From an uncultured Clostridia bacterium (GTDB lineage: Bacteria; Bacillota; Clostridia; Oscillospirales; JAAYOS01), in assembly GCA_944386395.1 (NCBI GenBank), contig CALXAZ010000010.1:1-7893 (forward strand): a stretch of 7,893 nt of DNA, read 5' to 3'. Below the pieces are notes generated by a model. That model made no database searches. It had not been told where the DNA came from and saw only the letters and a list, made by a program, of their open reading frames with translations. Positions 6,738 through 7,893 of the stretch are shown here, one piece after another. The translations under genes and the position numbers were made by a program. Position 1 is the stretch's first letter. Every line of letters starts with the position of its first letter.

Positions 6738-6767
6738 AAGAATGGGACGCGGAGGCGTCCCATTCTT
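6738..6767 (+). terminator. Perfect 13-bp hairpin ending the feo operon
   Basis: The arms 6738-6750 and 6755-6767 are perfectly complementary over 13 bp with a GGAG loop. The hairpin lies 27 nt after the last feo gene and ahead of the next promoter, as expected for a terminator. It lacks a real T-run (only CTTGGTT follows), so release may be weak, or the hairpin may instead protect the mRNA 3' end. Confidence 0.6.
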
Positions 6768-6782
6768 GGTTCCGTAGGAGGG

Positions 6783-6811
6783 TTGCATGGTTTGGGAAAT
6801 TTTGATAAAAT
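6783..6811 (+). promoter_or_regulatory. Predicted sigma-A promoter of the SLH-only gene
   Basis: TTGCAT (6783-6788), a 17-bp spacer and TAAAAT (6806-6811), with TG one base upstream as an extended -10. Transcription should start near 6818, so an in-frame GTG there cannot be the translation start. That supports a start at 6854. Confidence 0.65.
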
Positions 6812-6842
6812 AACAGGGTGAGTTTTTGGACGTGGGGAAAGC

Positions 6843-6846
6843 GAGG
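6843..6846 (+). promoter_or_regulatory. Ribosome binding site of the SLH-only gene
   Basis: GAGG followed by A-rich sequence lies 7 nt before the ATG at 6854 and 4 nt before the adjacent in-frame ATG at 6851. Spacing favours 6854; the difference is one residue. Confidence 0.5.
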
Positions 6847-6853
6847 AAAAATG

Positions 6854-7534
6854 ATGAAGCTTGGAAAATTGCTGCTCCTTTGCCTGTTGATAGTTTTTAG
6901 CCTGCAGGGACTTGCGTTTGCGGTCGATCCACATTTTCCCGATTACGCAATAGGGTTTGAGGAGCCGCTCAGGTATCCTGATGTCAAAGAGACCGACTGG
7001 TATTATGAGGCGGTGGAGTATGTGTCTGAATTAGGGCTTGTGGATGGGATTAACGGGTTGTTTGAGCCTGGGGAAGAGATGACCCGGGCTGCATTTGTGA
7101 CGGCTCTTGGAAGGTTGAGTATGGTGGATACATCTATGTTTGTGGTTTCTGGTTTTTCAGATGTTCCGGCGGGAGAGTGGTACGCCCCATATGTCATGTG
7201 GGCGAGTCAAAATGGCATAGTCGGAGGCTATGGAGACGGGAAGTTCGGTCCTGATGATTCGATTACAAGGGAGCAGATGTGCGCGATACTGATACGCTAC
7301 TCGGACTTGATGGGTATAGAGCTTGCAAATGGGGCAGAGGTAAAGTTTGTGGATGCGCAGGATGTCAGCCTCTGGGCTGTGAGCGCGGTTGAGCGAGCGT
7401 CAGTGGCAGGTCTTATAAATGGGGTAGGAGATGGAAAGTTCCTTCCACAGGGGACGGCATCACGCGCGCATGTTTCCACAATAATAATGAATTTTAATGA
7501 ACAGTATGGTAGGGAAAATGGAGATAAAGATTAG
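6854..7534 (+). CDS. Small secreted SLH-only protein (signal peptide plus three SLH motifs)
   Basis: The 226-residue product begins with a classic signal peptide: MKLGK, a Leu-rich core (6-20), and a likely cut after Ala23 (AFA/VD). After a short linker, three SLH motifs fill the rest. They span about 41-92 (YPDVKETDWYYEAVEY, MTRAAF), 101-155 (FSDVPAGEWYAPYVMWA, GYGDGKFGPDDSITREQ) and 165-218 (FVDAQ, LINGVGDGKFLPQG, ASRAHV). Nothing else is present: no catalytic, adhesive or linker domain. SLH motifs bind pyruvylated cell-wall polysaccharide, so the mature protein should sit on the wall. The third motif resembles that of the larger SLH protein at the window start (both LING-x-GDG and PQG), so they are distant paralogues. 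The start is set by the promoter and GAGG position. The 3' end overlaps the next gene by 17 nt. The role is unknown; a wall cap, filler or adaptor is possible. Confidence 0.88.
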   Translation: MKLGKLLLLCLLIVFSLQGLAFAVDPHFPDYAIGFEEPLRYPDVKETDWYYEAVEYVSELGLVDGINGLFEPGEEMTRAAFVTALGRLSMVDTSMFVVSGFSDVPAGEWYAPYVMWASQNGIVGGYGDGKFGPDDSITREQMCAILIRYSDLMGIELANGAEVKFVDAQDVSLWAVSAVERASVAGLINGVGDGKFLPQGTASRAHVSTIIMNFNEQYGRENGDKD

Positions 7535-7893
7535 CTTTGGCATAACAGAGGATTGCCGCAAGATACGAGAAAAGGTTTTTGTAGAAGAGCAGGGATTCAA
7601 AAATGAATTCGACGATATAGATCAAAGGTCATGGCATGTTGTCTTTTTGGAAAACAAAGAGCCTGTTGCTACTGGTAGAACATTTCAGAGCCACACTGAT
7701 CAGTCCACATATACGATAGGGAGAATAGCTGTGATAAAAGAATGGCGTGGGCAAGGGATCGGGAGTATGGTTGTGCATGAGCTTGAGAAAAAGGCAGTTG
7801 AGCAAGGAGCCGAGAAAAGCGAGCTATCTGCGCAGTGCAGAGCCAGAGCGTTCTATGAAAAGCTTGGATATGAGGCGAGCGGGGATGTATATA
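7518..7893 (+). CDS. GNAT-family N-acetyltransferase, ElaA/YjcF-like (3' end outside window)
   Basis: The first 125 residues of an acetyl-CoA-dependent acyltransferase are visible and run off the window. Near the N-terminus, IREKVFVEEQGFKNEFDDID (16-35) is the hallmark of the ElaA/YjcF-type GNAT subgroup. RIAVIKEWRGQGIG (69-82) holds the acetyl-CoA pyrophosphate-binding motif (R/Q-x-x-G-x-G), and SAQCRARAFYEKLGY (104-118) is the usual C-terminal motif B. Probably about 15-20 residues are missing. The substrate is unknown for this subgroup. ATG 7518 has AGGGA close upstream; in-frame ATGs at 7506 and 7497 lack a good ribosome site. It starts inside the SLH-only gene (17-nt overlap, different frame), so the two are cotranscribed and probably translationally coupled. 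The enzyme has no export signal and should be cytoplasmic. Confidence 0.88.
   Translation, partial: MEIKISFGITEDCRKIREKVFVEEQGFKNEFDDIDQRSWHVVFLENKEPVATGRTFQSHTDQSTYTIGRIAVIKEWRGQGIGSMVVHELEKKAVEQGAEKSELSAQCRARAFYEKLGYEASGDVY

Noticed and set aside
6818..6853. GTG at 6818 as start of the SLH-only gene
   Set aside because: It sits at the predicted transcription start, has no ribosome site, and would put a basic 12-residue extension before an otherwise standard signal peptide.

Overview
The window looks like a piece of a Clostridia-type (Firmicutes, anaerobic, probably host- or gut-associated Lachnospiraceae/Oscillospiraceae-like) chromosome. The reasons are AGGAG-type ribosome binding sites, sigma-A promoters with extended -10 elements, heavy use of ATA, AGA and AGG codons, S-layer-homology (SLH) surface proteins, and a feoA-feoB operon followed by the small Cys-rich FeoB-associated protein. 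This placement is inferred from gene content and style. All genes lie on the + strand.

Layout: (1) 1-1148 is the C-terminal part of a large secreted surface protein. It has the end of an InlB/Flg_new-type repeat, a stalk of eight units with an exact 11-residue period, a beta-rich module and three SLH motifs, and it ends at a strong intrinsic terminator (1164-1193). (2) 1418-2644 encodes a 12-TM MFS transporter with its own promoter. The stretch 1194-1341 before that promoter shows nothing I can support. (3) 2743-4029 encodes a membrane-anchored HtrA/DegP-like serine protease with one PDZ domain, closed by a perfect 12-bp terminator hairpin. (4) 4247-6710 is a ferrous-iron uptake operon: feoA, feoB (ATGA overlap) and a 58-residue FeoB-associated Cys-rich membrane protein. 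It sits behind a consensus-like promoter with inverted repeats that could be a metal-regulator operator. FeoB carries a His-rich insert between its G domain and membrane domain. (5) 6854-7534 encodes a small secreted protein made of only a signal peptide and three SLH motifs, with its own promoter. Its 3' end overlaps (6) an ElaA/YjcF-like GNAT acetyltransferase (7518 onward), cut by the window end.

How they fit together: two SLH proteins belong to the cell envelope, and HtrA probably does quality control of exported or surface proteins. The Feo genes import Fe(II). Apart from the feo operon and the SLH-GNAT pair, the genes appear to be separate transcription units placed side by side. I see no strong evidence of a wholly new system. 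The least explained items are the exactly periodic 11-residue stalk, the SLH-only protein coupled to a GNAT enzyme, and the His-rich FeoB insert.
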